Of a stretch of 10,273 nucleotides of DNA, positions 1-7,774 are shown in pieces. The stretch covers positions 1 through 10,273 of the forward strand of contig JAAZGI010000372.1 in assembly GCA_012511315.1 (NCBI GenBank), in the 5' to 3' direction. Every line of letters begins with the position of its first letter. The stretch's first letter is position 1. The position numbers and the translations under genes are program-made. The notes beneath the pieces were generated by a model that saw nothing but the letters and a program-made list of their open reading frames with translations, searched no databases and had not been told where the DNA came from. The stretch is from Clostridium sp. Its GTDB lineage: Bacteria; Bacillota; Clostridia; Clostridiales; Clostridiaceae.

Positions 1-96
1 TGCAATAATTAAAGCAAGGATAATCAGTAAGATTGCAGCGACAATGCTTGGTAGTCCAGCCACTAATCGATCAAAAAAATTTCTTAAATAGTCCAT
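1..96 (-). CDS. N-terminus of a membrane protein, possibly an MscS-type mechanosensitive channel (partial)
   Basis: Only the first 32 codons are in the window; the gene leaves it at base 1. It starts at an ATG (complement of 94-96) preceded by a good Shine-Dalgarno sequence, AAAGGAG (complement of 104-110), about 7 nt upstream. The peptide begins MDYLRNFFDRLVAGLP, a short amphipathic stretch, and continues into a strongly hydrophobic Ile/Leu/Ala run from about residue 17 to the edge, which looks like a first transmembrane helix with the N-terminus in the cytoplasm. A short amphipathic N-terminus of the form xRLxxxLPxIxxAxLxLIxAxIIA is common in small-conductance mechanosensitive channels of the MscS superfamily and in related TM-helix proteins, so that is my best guess. 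That the segment encodes a membrane protein is well supported; the family is an inference from 32 residues. It is divergent from addB. Confidence 0.6.
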   Translation of the reverse strand, partial: MDYLRNFFDRLVAGLPSIVAAILLIILALIIA

Positions 97-107
97 GGTT
101 CATCTCC

Positions 108-142
108 TTTGATTTGTAATAGTAATTTGATTTGTAATAGTA
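108..142. repeat. Tandem duplication, 17-bp unit repeated with an 18-bp period
   Basis: TTTGATTTGTAATAGTA occurs exactly at 108-124 and again at 126-142, separated by one base. The copy nearer the leftward gene touches its Shine-Dalgarno sequence. The pair lies between that gene's ribosome binding site and a possible -10 box, so it would be transcribed as part of its leader. It looks like a replication-slippage duplication. A regulatory role is possible but not shown. Confidence 0.85.
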
Positions 143-146
143 GAAT

Positions 147-152
147 ATTATA
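147..152 (-). promoter_or_regulatory. Possible -10 box of the leftward membrane-protein gene
   Basis: The complement of 147-152 reads TATAAT, a perfect sigma-A -10 hexamer, about 50 nt upstream of the start codon. No good -35 hexamer sits 16-18 nt upstream and there is no TGn extension. The region is very A+T-rich, so a chance match is likely enough to keep confidence low. Confidence 0.3.
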
Positions 153-447
153 TTTAGTATCTATAATTTTAAGTTTAAGTTAATTAAGCAATAATAAGGG
201 GGAATTCAAGAGAAGTTTATAAGAAATTAATGGAATGTCTACTATATGTTGTAAAAGTTGTGGAAGTACCAAAGGAGAGTCAGTGAGTTTAGGTTTTTGC
301 AGTGGTTTTATGTATAGAGACTAATTATTAAATATGCAGTTTAATAGGGCTTGATTTTATCAAGAACAAAGATGAGATAGGCAATGGAATCATAGGTAAA
401 AGACTTAATAAAAGTGAAGTTGGCTTGAGGGCTTTGACTAGGCATAG

Positions 448-456
448 TGGTATAAT
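448..456 (+). promoter_or_regulatory. Extended -10 promoter for addB-addA
   Basis: TGGTATAAT is a consensus TATAAT hexamer (451-456) with the TGn extension directly before it, an arrangement that lets sigma-A work without a good -35 box. Transcription would begin near 463, giving a leader of about 45 nt before the TTG start of addB. A TTGACT at 434-439 resembles a -35 box but is only 11 nt from the hexamer, too close to be used with it. Confidence 0.55.
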
Positions 457-495
457 TAAAGTATTATATGAAAACTACACCCTACGTTAAAAGAT

Positions 496-500
496 GGAGG
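496..500 (+). promoter_or_regulatory. Ribosome binding site that sets the addB start at TTG 509
   Basis: GGAGG ends 8 nt before the in-frame TTG at 509-511, an ideal spacing. The only upstream in-frame ATG (494-496) overlaps this motif and has no Shine-Dalgarno sequence of its own, since the bases before it are ACGTTAAAAG. Confidence 0.8.
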
Positions 501-508
501 AAGTTATC

Positions 509-3500
509 TTGGCATTAGCAATGATCTATGGACGTTCAGGATCTGGGAAAACCACAGAACTGTTTCGTCGGTTAGAGTCCGGTTTACAAGACGCAGACAT
601 TACCAAGAAGCGTTATGTTATTGTGCCGGATTCATTTAGCTATACGATGGAAAAGAAAATACTAGAGGAATTTGGTGAAGAAAATGGATTTAAAATCCAA
701 GTGGTTGGTTTTCGAACCTTAAGCCAACGGATTTTGGAGAATACAGGTGGCATTAAAAAGCCTCTTTTAAGTCCAGTGGGACAATCCATGTTGATTAGTT
801 CCCTCGCCCTTAAGAAAAAATCAGAATTAAAGCTCTACGGGAAGTCGGCAGCTTATGCGGGGTTTGCAAATTTATTGGGGCAAACCATTAAGGAAATGAA
901 AACCTACTCAATTACGCCCGAGCAATTACAGGAAACGGCAGCTGCTTTAAACGACTCAGAACTTAAATTTAAGCTGGAGGATATTGCTCTTCTTTATGGT
1001 AATTATGAAGAGGAGCTACATAAGGGCTTTATTGATGCAGAAGATCAACTAGATACAGCAGTGCAGCAATTAAAAAAGTCAGATTATTTGAAGGATTCAG
1101 CCTTTTATGTGGATGAATTTTCTTATTTCACCCCCAAACAACTTGAGATGTTGGAAGTGTTGTTAAAGAAAGGTGAGGTTACTATAACTCTCACTTATGA
1201 TGAAGGCTTAGGGCTACATCATAAGGGTATGTTTGCCTTACCGGTTGACACGGATAAGGCTCTGATGGACCTAGTTAAAAGAGTGGGGGTATCCTTAAAG
1301 GAGCCTAAGTTTGTTAAGGGGGGCGAACGATTTTCGAAAAACCAAGAATTAGCCCATGTGGAGCGAGAATTTTACACCTATCCCAATCAAACCTATGGGG
1401 ACTCGGTTTCAAACATTCGAATTTATCGAGCCCAAAACCCTTATGAAGAAATGGAATATGTGGCTCGTGATATTATCCGCCAGGTTCGGGAGAAAGGATT
1501 AAGGTACAAAGATGTGGCGATTTTATTAAGGGATTTGGATACCTATGAAGGGATCCTACAAAGCGTAATGGCTCAGTTCGATATTCCGGTCTTTATCGAT
1601 TCACGGAAAGAAATTGACACCAATCCCTTGGCTTCATTTATCGATGGCTTCTTTGAAATTTATCGACGGAATTTTCAGAGTGAAGCGGTGTTTAAGTATC
1701 TTAAAACCACATTATTGCCCCTTCCAAAAGAAGAAATTGACGCCCTTGAAAATTACTGTTTGGCCAATGGAATTACTGGTTGGAAGTGGAAAGAAGAAAT
1801 TTGGCCTTGGCCAGTGCCTGATACCAAAAATGAGCTATTAGCTCAAAGAGAACTGAATATCTTTAATGAAATTCGCGAGATTGTGGTGAATCCACTGATA
1901 GAAACCTATGAAGCAATGGAAAAAGCATCTAGTGTTCGTGAAATGGCTAGTATCTTCTATGATTTCTTAATTACCTCCCATGCCTTAATCACCTTCTCGG
2001 ATTGGATTAAAGAGTTGGAAACAAATGACCCTGAAGCCCATCGAGAGTACAAACAAATCATGGATTCCTTGATGCAAATCCTAGATCAAATGGTAGAAGC
2101 TATGGGCGATGAGTCCATGACCTTGGATTATTTTGGCAATACACTTCTGGTGGGTTTGTCTTCCATTAAAATTGCTTTGATTCCAGCCACTTTAGATCAA
2201 GTCATCGTAGGTGATATTGCTCGAGTTCGTGCCGGTGGAGTAAAGGGTATTTATATTGTTGGCACCAATGATGGAATCTTGCCGAAGGCCACCACCACAG
2301 CGGGGATTTTCACGGACAATGATCGAGAAATGCTAGCCCAAAAGGAAATCCACTTAGCGAAAGATTCTAGAACTCAAGCCTTATATGAGCAGTTTTTTGT
2401 GTACAATGCCCTTACCATCGGAACGGATTTTCTAACCGTCACCTATCCAACTTCGGATGCCGAAGGCAAAGCCTTGCGACCATCCATGGTGATTGGTCGA
2501 TTGAAAAAGTTATTTCCTAAATTAGAAGAAGAAATCAGCCAATCCTATTTGGAGGCAGGTAGCCCCGGCCGAGAATCCATCGGTTCAGAGCGAGAAGCTT
2601 ACCGAGCTTTAATCGGTCAAATGCGCCGTTACCATGACGGAGCAACGGTAGATCCCATCTGGCGTCAGGTTTACGACCGCTTCCAAAAGGATCCAAGCTA
2701 CCGAGAGCGCTTGCACAGTGTGGAAGAAGGTCTTCGTTATACCAATTACCCAGCTGAATTAAAAGCAGAGCATATGGACCAACTTTATGGCAAAAAAATC
2801 CATCTCACCGTTTCTCGCTTAGAACAATTTAGCCGCTGTCCCTTTGCTTATTTTGTAAAATACGGTCTACAGGCAAAAGAGCGAAAAGAGTTTGTCCTAA
2901 GTACCCCTGATGTAGGTAGTTTGATGCATGATGTTCTAGACCGCTTTACAAAGAAAATTACGGATGAAGGTCTTGATTGGAACAAGATTACACCAGACTA
3001 TACAAAAACAGCAGTGGATCGACTAACCGATCAAGCCTTAGAATCTCAAAAAAACCCAGTCCTAGCTTCATCACGGCGTTATCAGCATATGACGGGTAAG
3101 ATTAAGCGGATAATTTCATCTTCATTGAATGTGATTCAAAGTCAGATTGTTCGCGGGGAGTTCCAGCCCCTTTACTCTGAGGTTGGCTTTGGGCCAAAGG
3201 ATGATATCCCTGCCATCGTTATAGATTTAGAAAATGGGCGAGAAGTTAATATCAATGGGCGAATTGACCGGATTGATGTTTTAAAATTGGAAGATCGCAA
3301 CTATATCCGTATTATTGATTATAAATCCGGGATGAAAGATTTAAATCTAACAGAAATCATTCATGGTCTACAGCTACAACTCCTCGTCTATTTAGATGTT
3401 ATTTTACGCAATTCAAAACGATTTTTAGCAGGAGAAACTTTACCTGGAGCCGTTCTTTATTATCGAATCCATCGACCAACCATAGAAAATGGAGTCGAGT

Positions 3501-3940
3501 TGAGCGACGAGGAGTTAGAGACGAAGATTTTAAAAGAGCTTAGACTAAAAGGTTTAATTTTAGACGATGCCAGGGTTGTACGAACCATGGACAAAGACAT
3601 GATGGATGTTTCCTTGGTCATTCATGCCAAACTAAAAGGTGATGAAGTGAAATCTGATAGTCGAAATCAAGCAGCCTTAATCGTTAGTAACCAGCAGTTT
3701 GACCAATTAAGAGAATACGTTGGCCAAACCATTAAACGAATTAGTTTGGCTCTTATTAATGGGGAGGTTTCGGTTACCCCCTACCGGATTGATCAAAAGA
3801 TAGCTTGTACATATTGTGATTATCATAGTATTTGTCAATTTGATCCTAGTTTAAAAGGCAATGAATATAATAGAATCCGTAAGTTAAAACCGGAGGAAGC
3901 CTGGCTAGTAATCGACCAAGGAGGTGTCAACCATGATTAA
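509..3940 (+). CDS. addB: ATP-dependent helicase/nuclease subunit AddB
   Basis: AddB is one half of the AddAB helicase-nuclease, which unwinds and resects double-strand breaks until it meets a Chi site and hands the 3' strand to RecA. From TTG 509 the protein is 1143 aa, near the roughly 1160 aa of the Bacillus subtilis protein. Starting there gives MALAMIYGRSGSGKT, placing the Walker A loop (G8-T15) where AddB proteins normally have it; an ATG at 494 would add five residues. The middle carries degenerate helicase-like segments, including GTNDGILPK. The C-terminal third is a RecB-type nuclease with H807 (GSLMH), D920/D923 (GRIDRID) and D937-Y938-K939 (IDYK). C777 (SRCPFAYF) plus C1100, C1103 and C1109 (CxxCx5C) form the iron-sulfur staple clamping the nuclease domain. 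The remaining helicase motifs are absent, as expected: in the family this subunit recognises Chi and does not drive unwinding. Its stop codon overlaps the addA start. Confidence 0.97.
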   Translation: MALAMIYGRSGSGKTTELFRRLESGLQDADITKKRYVIVPDSFSYTMEKKILEEFGEENGFKIQVVGFRTLSQRILENTGGIKKPLLSPVGQSMLISSLALKKKSELKLYGKSAAYAGFANLLGQTIKEMKTYSITPEQLQETAAALNDSELKFKLEDIALLYGNYEEELHKGFIDAEDQLDTAVQQLKKSDYLKDSAFYVDEFSYFTPKQLEMLEVLLKKGEVTITLTYDEGLGLHHKGMFALPVDTDKALMDLVKRVGVSLKEPKFVKGGERFSKNQELAHVEREFYTYPNQTYGDSVSNIRIYRAQNPYEEMEYVARDIIRQVREKGLRYKDVAILLRDLDTYEGILQSVMAQFDIPVFIDSRKEIDTNPLASFIDGFFEIYRRNFQSEAVFKYLKTTLLPLPKEEIDALENYCLANGITGWKWKEEIWPWPVPDTKNELLAQRELNIFNEIREIVVNPLIETYEAMEKASSVREMASIFYDFLITSHALITFSDWIKELETNDPEAHREYKQIMDSLMQILDQMVEAMGDESMTLDYFGNTLLVGLSSIKIALIPATLDQVIVGDIARVRAGGVKGIYIVGTNDGILPKATTTAGIFTDNDREMLAQKEIHLAKDSRTQALYEQFFVYNALTIGTDFLTVTYPTSDAEGKALRPSMVIGRLKKLFPKLEEEISQSYLEAGSPGRESIGSEREAYRALIGQMRRYHDGATVDPIWRQVYDRFQKDPSYRERLHSVEEGLRYTNYPAELKAEHMDQLYGKKIHLTVSRLEQFSRCPFAYFVKYGLQAKERKEFVLSTPDVGSLMHDVLDRFTKKITDEGLDWNKITPDYTKTAVDRLTDQALESQKNPVLASSRRYQHMTGKIKRIISSSLNVIQSQIVRGEFQPLYSEVGFGPKDDIPAIVIDLENGREVNINGRIDRIDVLKLEDRNYIRIIDYKSGMKDLNLTEIIHGLQLQLLVYLDVILRNSKRFLAGETLPGAVLYYRIHRPTIENGVELSDEELETKILKELRLKGLILDDARVVRTMDKDMMDVSLVIHAKLKGDEVKSDSRNQAALIVSNQQFDQLREYVGQTIKRISLALINGEVSVTPYRIDQKIACTYCDYHSICQFDPSLKGNEYNRIRKLKPEEAWLVIDQGGVNHD
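3918..3924 (+). promoter_or_regulatory. Ribosome binding site of addA, inside the end of addB
   Basis: AAGGAGG, a near-perfect anti-16S match, lies 8 nt before ATG 3933. A GTG at 3924-3926 is in the same frame but overlaps this motif and has no upstream site, so it is unlikely to be the start. Because the site is within addB codons, ribosomes finishing addB can reinitiate directly on addA. Confidence 0.85.
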
Positions 3941-6900
3941 GTGGACAAAGGAACAGGAGCAAGCCATTACTTATCGAGAGGAATCTCTTTTGGTGGCGGC
4001 GGCTGCCGGTTCAGGAAAAACGGCAGTTTTAGTGGAACGGATTTGCACCATGGTGACCAGTGAAAACCCCATTGATATTGATCGCCTGCTAATCGTAACC
4101 TTTACGCGAGCTGCTGCTACCGAAATGCGGGAGCGTATTTCTGAGCGAATCGCAAAAGCATTAGAAGAAGATCCTGAAAATGAAAATTTACTGAGGCAAT
4201 TGGCCCTATTAAATCAAGCAAATATTATGACCATTGATGCCTTCTGCCGACGAGTGATTGAGGAAAATTTTCACCTAGTAGATTTAGATCCTGATTACCG
4301 CCTACTTGATGATACCGAGACCAATATTTTGATTGCTGAAACCATGGAAGAGGTGTTAGAAGAGTCTTTTGAAATGGGGGATCCAGCCTTTCTAGAGTTA
4401 GTAGATGTATTAGGTGGCGACCGTAGCGATGAAGGCTTGATTGAAAAAGTTCGAAAGATTTGGAATTTTTCAAGATCTGGAACGGATCCAAAAGCTTGGA
4501 TTAAGCAAGCAGCCTCAGCCTATACTGATCCGGTTGAAGGCTGGACCAAAACAAAATGGTATGAGTACATTATTCGGGAGGTCCATGAAGTTGGGCTGGA
4601 GGTTTTAAGGGTAGCCGGAATAGCTCGGAGACTCTTATCGGAACATCCAGAACTTCCAGACAAATACACCGATTTTTATAAAGCAGAACTAACTGAAGTG
4701 GAAGAAATAGCCAAGGTTCTGAACACGAGTCATGATTATTCGGAAATAAAAGGAACATTGACTGATAAGCTGGCCCTTGAAGGAGAGGAAAAACTGTTTA
4801 AAAACCTCAATCGGGCTGGTCGTCCAAAGGATAAGATGACGACAAGTCGAATGAAAGGGCTTCGCGATGAATATAAGGATCTCTTGGAGAAATTAAAGAC
4901 GCCTTTTTTAGATAAAGATTGGCAAACGCAAATTCGGATGATTTCTGATATGAGCCTTTCCTTGCAGGCTCTAGGAGATTTAACCATACTATTTTATGAT
5001 CGATTACAAGAAAAGAAGCGAGAACTAAATCGAGTCGACTTTGCTGATATTGAACACTTTGCCTTGGAAATTCTGCGGTCTGGAGAGGGTCCTTCAGAAG
5101 TAGCAGAAAACTATCAAAAACGCTTTGAAGAAGTGCTAATTGATGAATACCAGGATTCCAATGATGTACAAGAAGCTATTCTTACTGCAGTTTCACGAAG
5201 GGAAGAAAATATTTTCATGGTGGGCGATGTAAAACAAAGCATTTATCGCTTCCGTCAGGCAAAGCCAGATATCTTTTTAGGCAAGTATAAACGGTTTAAG
5301 GGTCTTCATGAGGAAGAAACTAGTGATGGTCGAAGAATCTTACTTTATAAGAATTTTCGCTCTCGACCAGAGGTTCTTGATTCAGTGAATTCTATCTTTA
5401 CCGCCATTATGAGTGAACGAGCCGGTGAGCTTGATTATACGAAGGAAGAAGAACTGATTTTTGGGGCGGATTATGATTTAGGAGCAAAGAATCCGGTTCA
5501 GATCCAATTGGTGGATTCTTCGACACCCCTAGATGCTGACTATGAGGATTCAGGGGAACTAGATGACTTAAAAGGGGTTGAGCTAGAAGCTCGCTCTGTA
5601 GCTTCTCAAATTAAAGCTTTAGTAAACGATCCAAATATGCAAATTAATGATCGTGGAACGATTCGCCCGCTCCACTATCGGGATATTGTAATCTTACTGC
5701 GAGCAACCTCTACGGTGGCGGCAACCTTTAAAGAAGCCTTGGAGGAAATGGCGATTCCAGTATTTAGTGATACCAGTTCAAGCTATTTCGAATCCATTGA
5801 AATCCGTACCGTGATGGCCCTGCTTCGGACCATTGATAATCCCCGCCAAGATATTCCTCTTTTAGCAACCTTGCGCAGTCCTTTATTTTCCTTTACAGAG
5901 GATGAATTGATTAAGCTGAGGCAATTAGACCGGGAAGTTTTATTTTTGGATTGTTTAAAACTAGCGATAGAAGATCAAGAGTTTATAAAAACGGAGGAAA
6001 AACTTTCCAAGAAAACCAGGGATTTTTTGGAACAGCTCAACTACTGGCGCGAAGAATCAGTTCATCGTCCTTTGGATGAATTCATCTGGCAAGTGTACTC
6101 CGAGACGGCCTACCTAGAGTATGTTGGAGCTATGCCCAATGGGTACCAGCGCCAGGCTAATTTACGAATTCTCTTTCAACGAGCCGGAGAATATGAAAAA
6201 ACAGCCTTTAAAGGGTTATACCGGTTTATTCGATATATTGATGCTATGCAGGAAAAGTCCAATGACTATGGCGATGCACGAATCATTGGTGAAAATGAAG
6301 ATGTGGTTCGGATTATGAGCATTCATAAGTCCAAGGGCTTAGAATTCCCTGTGGTGTTTTTGGCCAATAGTGGGAAGCGATTCAATCGAATGGATCAAAA
6401 CGGAGACATGATTCTCCATGAAACACTAGGGATTGCAATCAGACACCGAGATCCAGTTAGAGGAACGGTAGAAGATACTTTGCCCCGCGTGGTGATGAAA
6501 GCCAAGATTAATGAAGAAGATATTTCAGAAGAAATGCGAGTCTTATATGTTGCAATGACTCGAGCGAAAGAAAAGTTATTTATCACGGGCAACATTAAAA
6601 ATGTTGCTAAAACCATGGAAAGATGGGCTTCAGCCGGAGAAATCTTACCTTCGAGTCCACGAAAGGTGTTAGCGGATGGAAGTTACCTTGACTGGATTAT
6701 GCCCGTGGTCTTAAACTCATCCTTGATCCGAGGTCAAATGGAAAACTTTGAAGAGGGAGACACTTACTTGGGCGATGGATTGTCCTTTGATATTCACTTG
6801 ATCAATCGCAATGATTTAATCGAGGCCCAAGAAGATGCCGAGGCAGAGGAGTTAGAACCCTTTTGGAAAGGGGAGCCTCTCACCGATCAAGAGCTTATCG

Positions 6901-7610
6901 ATGTGCTTGATTATCGCTATCCCCATGAGTTGGCAACCTCTCTACCTACCAAAGTATCAGTGTCTGTGATTAAAAAGAAAGTCATTGAAGAAACCATGGA
7001 TCTTGTGACACCATCCATCATGGATGAGACCTATGAAAAAGTGGAACAATTGCCAAGACCCAATTTTCTCTTAGAAAAACAAGAACTCACTGGAGCTGAG
7101 CGGGGAACAGCCTTCCACACAGTGATGTTCCATATTGATCCCTTTGTTGAGACAGAAGCTCAAATCAAGGAAGAAATTGCTTTGATTGTGGAGAAAGAGC
7201 TGATGCTACCAGAGGAAGCGGCAAGCGTTAATGTAAAAAAAGTATTAGGTTTCTTCCAGTCTGAACTTGGTAACCGCTTCCGAGAAGCAGCTAAACGAGG
7301 CGACCTCTTTAAAGAAGAAGTGTTTTTACGAAGTCTTCCAGGCAGAGAATTGAGAGCAGAATGGGCTGTGGATGACCAAATGACCTTAATTGGGATTATT
7401 GATGTGTTCTTTGTTGAGGGAGATGGAATCGTTCTGTTAGACTACAAGACGGATTCTATTCCAAAAGGCAGTGAGAATTATTTAGCAGAAAAATACCAAG
7501 CTCAAATTGATCTTTACGCCGAAGCCTTGGAAGCTATTTCAGGAAAGAAAGTACAAGAAGCCTACCTATATTCTGTATCCGAGGAAGAAACCATTCAGCT
7601 TAGAGGATAA
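3933..7610 (+). CDS. addA: ATP-dependent helicase/nuclease subunit AddA
   Basis: AddA is the motor subunit of AddAB: a superfamily 1A (UvrD/Rep-like) 3'-5' helicase fused to a RecB-type nuclease. From ATG 3933 it has 1225 aa, close to the B. subtilis 1232. All helicase motifs are visible: Q motif with Q8; Walker A AAAGSGKT (K29); motif Ia FTRAAATEMR (57-66); Walker B DEYQD (404-408); motif III VGDVKQS (430-436); motif IV NFRSR (474-478); motif V SIHKSKGLEFP with H798; motif VI VLYVAMTRAKEKL with R877. The C-terminal nuclease has H1062 (GTAFH), D1157 (GIID) and D1170-Y1171-K1172. No essential residue is missing, so the subunit should be active as helicase and nuclease. It overlaps addB by 8 bp and must share its promoter. 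No clear terminator follows it, so some read-through into the small gene at 7775 is possible. Confidence 0.98.
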   Translation: MIKWTKEQEQAITYREESLLVAAAAGSGKTAVLVERICTMVTSENPIDIDRLLIVTFTRAAATEMRERISERIAKALEEDPENENLLRQLALLNQANIMTIDAFCRRVIEENFHLVDLDPDYRLLDDTETNILIAETMEEVLEESFEMGDPAFLELVDVLGGDRSDEGLIEKVRKIWNFSRSGTDPKAWIKQAASAYTDPVEGWTKTKWYEYIIREVHEVGLEVLRVAGIARRLLSEHPELPDKYTDFYKAELTEVEEIAKVLNTSHDYSEIKGTLTDKLALEGEEKLFKNLNRAGRPKDKMTTSRMKGLRDEYKDLLEKLKTPFLDKDWQTQIRMISDMSLSLQALGDLTILFYDRLQEKKRELNRVDFADIEHFALEILRSGEGPSEVAENYQKRFEEVLIDEYQDSNDVQEAILTAVSRREENIFMVGDVKQSIYRFRQAKPDIFLGKYKRFKGLHEEETSDGRRILLYKNFRSRPEVLDSVNSIFTAIMSERAGELDYTKEEELIFGADYDLGAKNPVQIQLVDSSTPLDADYEDSGELDDLKGVELEARSVASQIKALVNDPNMQINDRGTIRPLHYRDIVILLRATSTVAATFKEALEEMAIPVFSDTSSSYFESIEIRTVMALLRTIDNPRQDIPLLATLRSPLFSFTEDELIKLRQLDREVLFLDCLKLAIEDQEFIKTEEKLSKKTRDFLEQLNYWREESVHRPLDEFIWQVYSETAYLEYVGAMPNGYQRQANLRILFQRAGEYEKTAFKGLYRFIRYIDAMQEKSNDYGDARIIGENEDVVRIMSIHKSKGLEFPVVFLANSGKRFNRMDQNGDMILHETLGIAIRHRDPVRGTVEDTLPRVVMKAKINEEDISEEMRVLYVAMTRAKEKLFITGNIKNVAKTMERWASAGEILPSSPRKVLADGSYLDWIMPVVLNSSLIRGQMENFEEGDTYLGDGLSFDIHLINRNDLIEAQEDAEAEELEPFWKGEPLTDQELIDVLDYRYPHELATSLPTKVSVSVIKKKVIEETMDLVTPSIMDETYEKVEQLPRPNFLLEKQELTGAERGTAFHTVMFHIDPFVETEAQIKEEIALIVEKELMLPEEAASVNVKKVLGFFQSELGNRFREAAKRGDLFKEEVFLRSLPGRELRAEWAVDDQMTLIGIIDVFFVEGDGIVLLDYKTDSIPKGSENYLAEKYQAQIDLYAEALEAISGKKVQEAYLYSVSEEETIQLRG

Positions 7611-7763
7611 TTGATAGAGAGTGATTCTGTAGAATGATTTTTGAAGCTAACCGTTTAAGCGAGGAGAGTTCTATAGTAGATATGACATGGAGACGAATAG
7701 AGTCTACAAAGGTGTCCAAGGGACGGATTAAAATTATGAGCAATATGTGCTAAGCTCAAAGAT

Positions 7764-7770
7764 AAGGGGG
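7764..7770 (+). promoter_or_regulatory. Ribosome binding site of the small membrane-protein gene
   Basis: AAGGGGG lies 4 nt before ATG 7775. It departs from GGAGG by a G for the central A but is still a plausible Shine-Dalgarno sequence, and it supports translation of the 80-codon ORF. Confidence 0.6.
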
Positions 7771-7774
7771 AATT

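Larger units (their letters stand above)
97..508. other. Divergent intergenic region between the membrane-protein gene and addB
   Basis: This spacer of about 410 bp is A+T-rich and has no convincing gene. It contains the leader and a possible -10 box of the leftward gene, an 18-bp-period tandem duplication (108-142), a short Cys-rich ORF on the plus strand (235-324) that lacks a clear ribosome binding site, a small perfect hairpin CTTGAT-ttt-ATCAAG (350-364) without a T-run, and the probable addBA promoter (448-456). The stretch from about 200 to 440 is otherwise unexplained. No riboswitch or T-box consensus was recognised. Confidence 0.7.

Noticed and set aside
162..167. TATAAT on the plus strand as a promoter
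   Set aside because: There is no -35 hexamer at a suitable distance and no TGn extension, and it lies in a very A+T-rich run where chance matches are common.
283..324. GTG-started 13-aa leader peptide with a good AGGAG site
   Set aside because: It shows no run of regulatory codons and no following attenuator hairpin, so a leader-peptide role has no support. It is only noted within the longer Cys-rich ORF.
350..364. CTTGAT-ttt-ATCAAG hairpin as a terminator
   Set aside because: The stem is only 6 bp, A+T-rich and not followed by a T-run, and no gene ends before it.
434..456. TTGACT (434-439) paired with TATAAT (451-456) as a -35/-10 promoter
   Set aside because: The spacer is only 11 nt, far from the 16-18 nt that sigma-A needs. 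The extended -10 reading explains the same hexamer better.
7634..7753. 39-codon ORF between addA and the small membrane gene
   Set aside because: It opens with ATG but has no Shine-Dalgarno sequence, no recognisable motif and no hydrophobic segment. An ORF this short is expected by chance in a 164-bp spacer.
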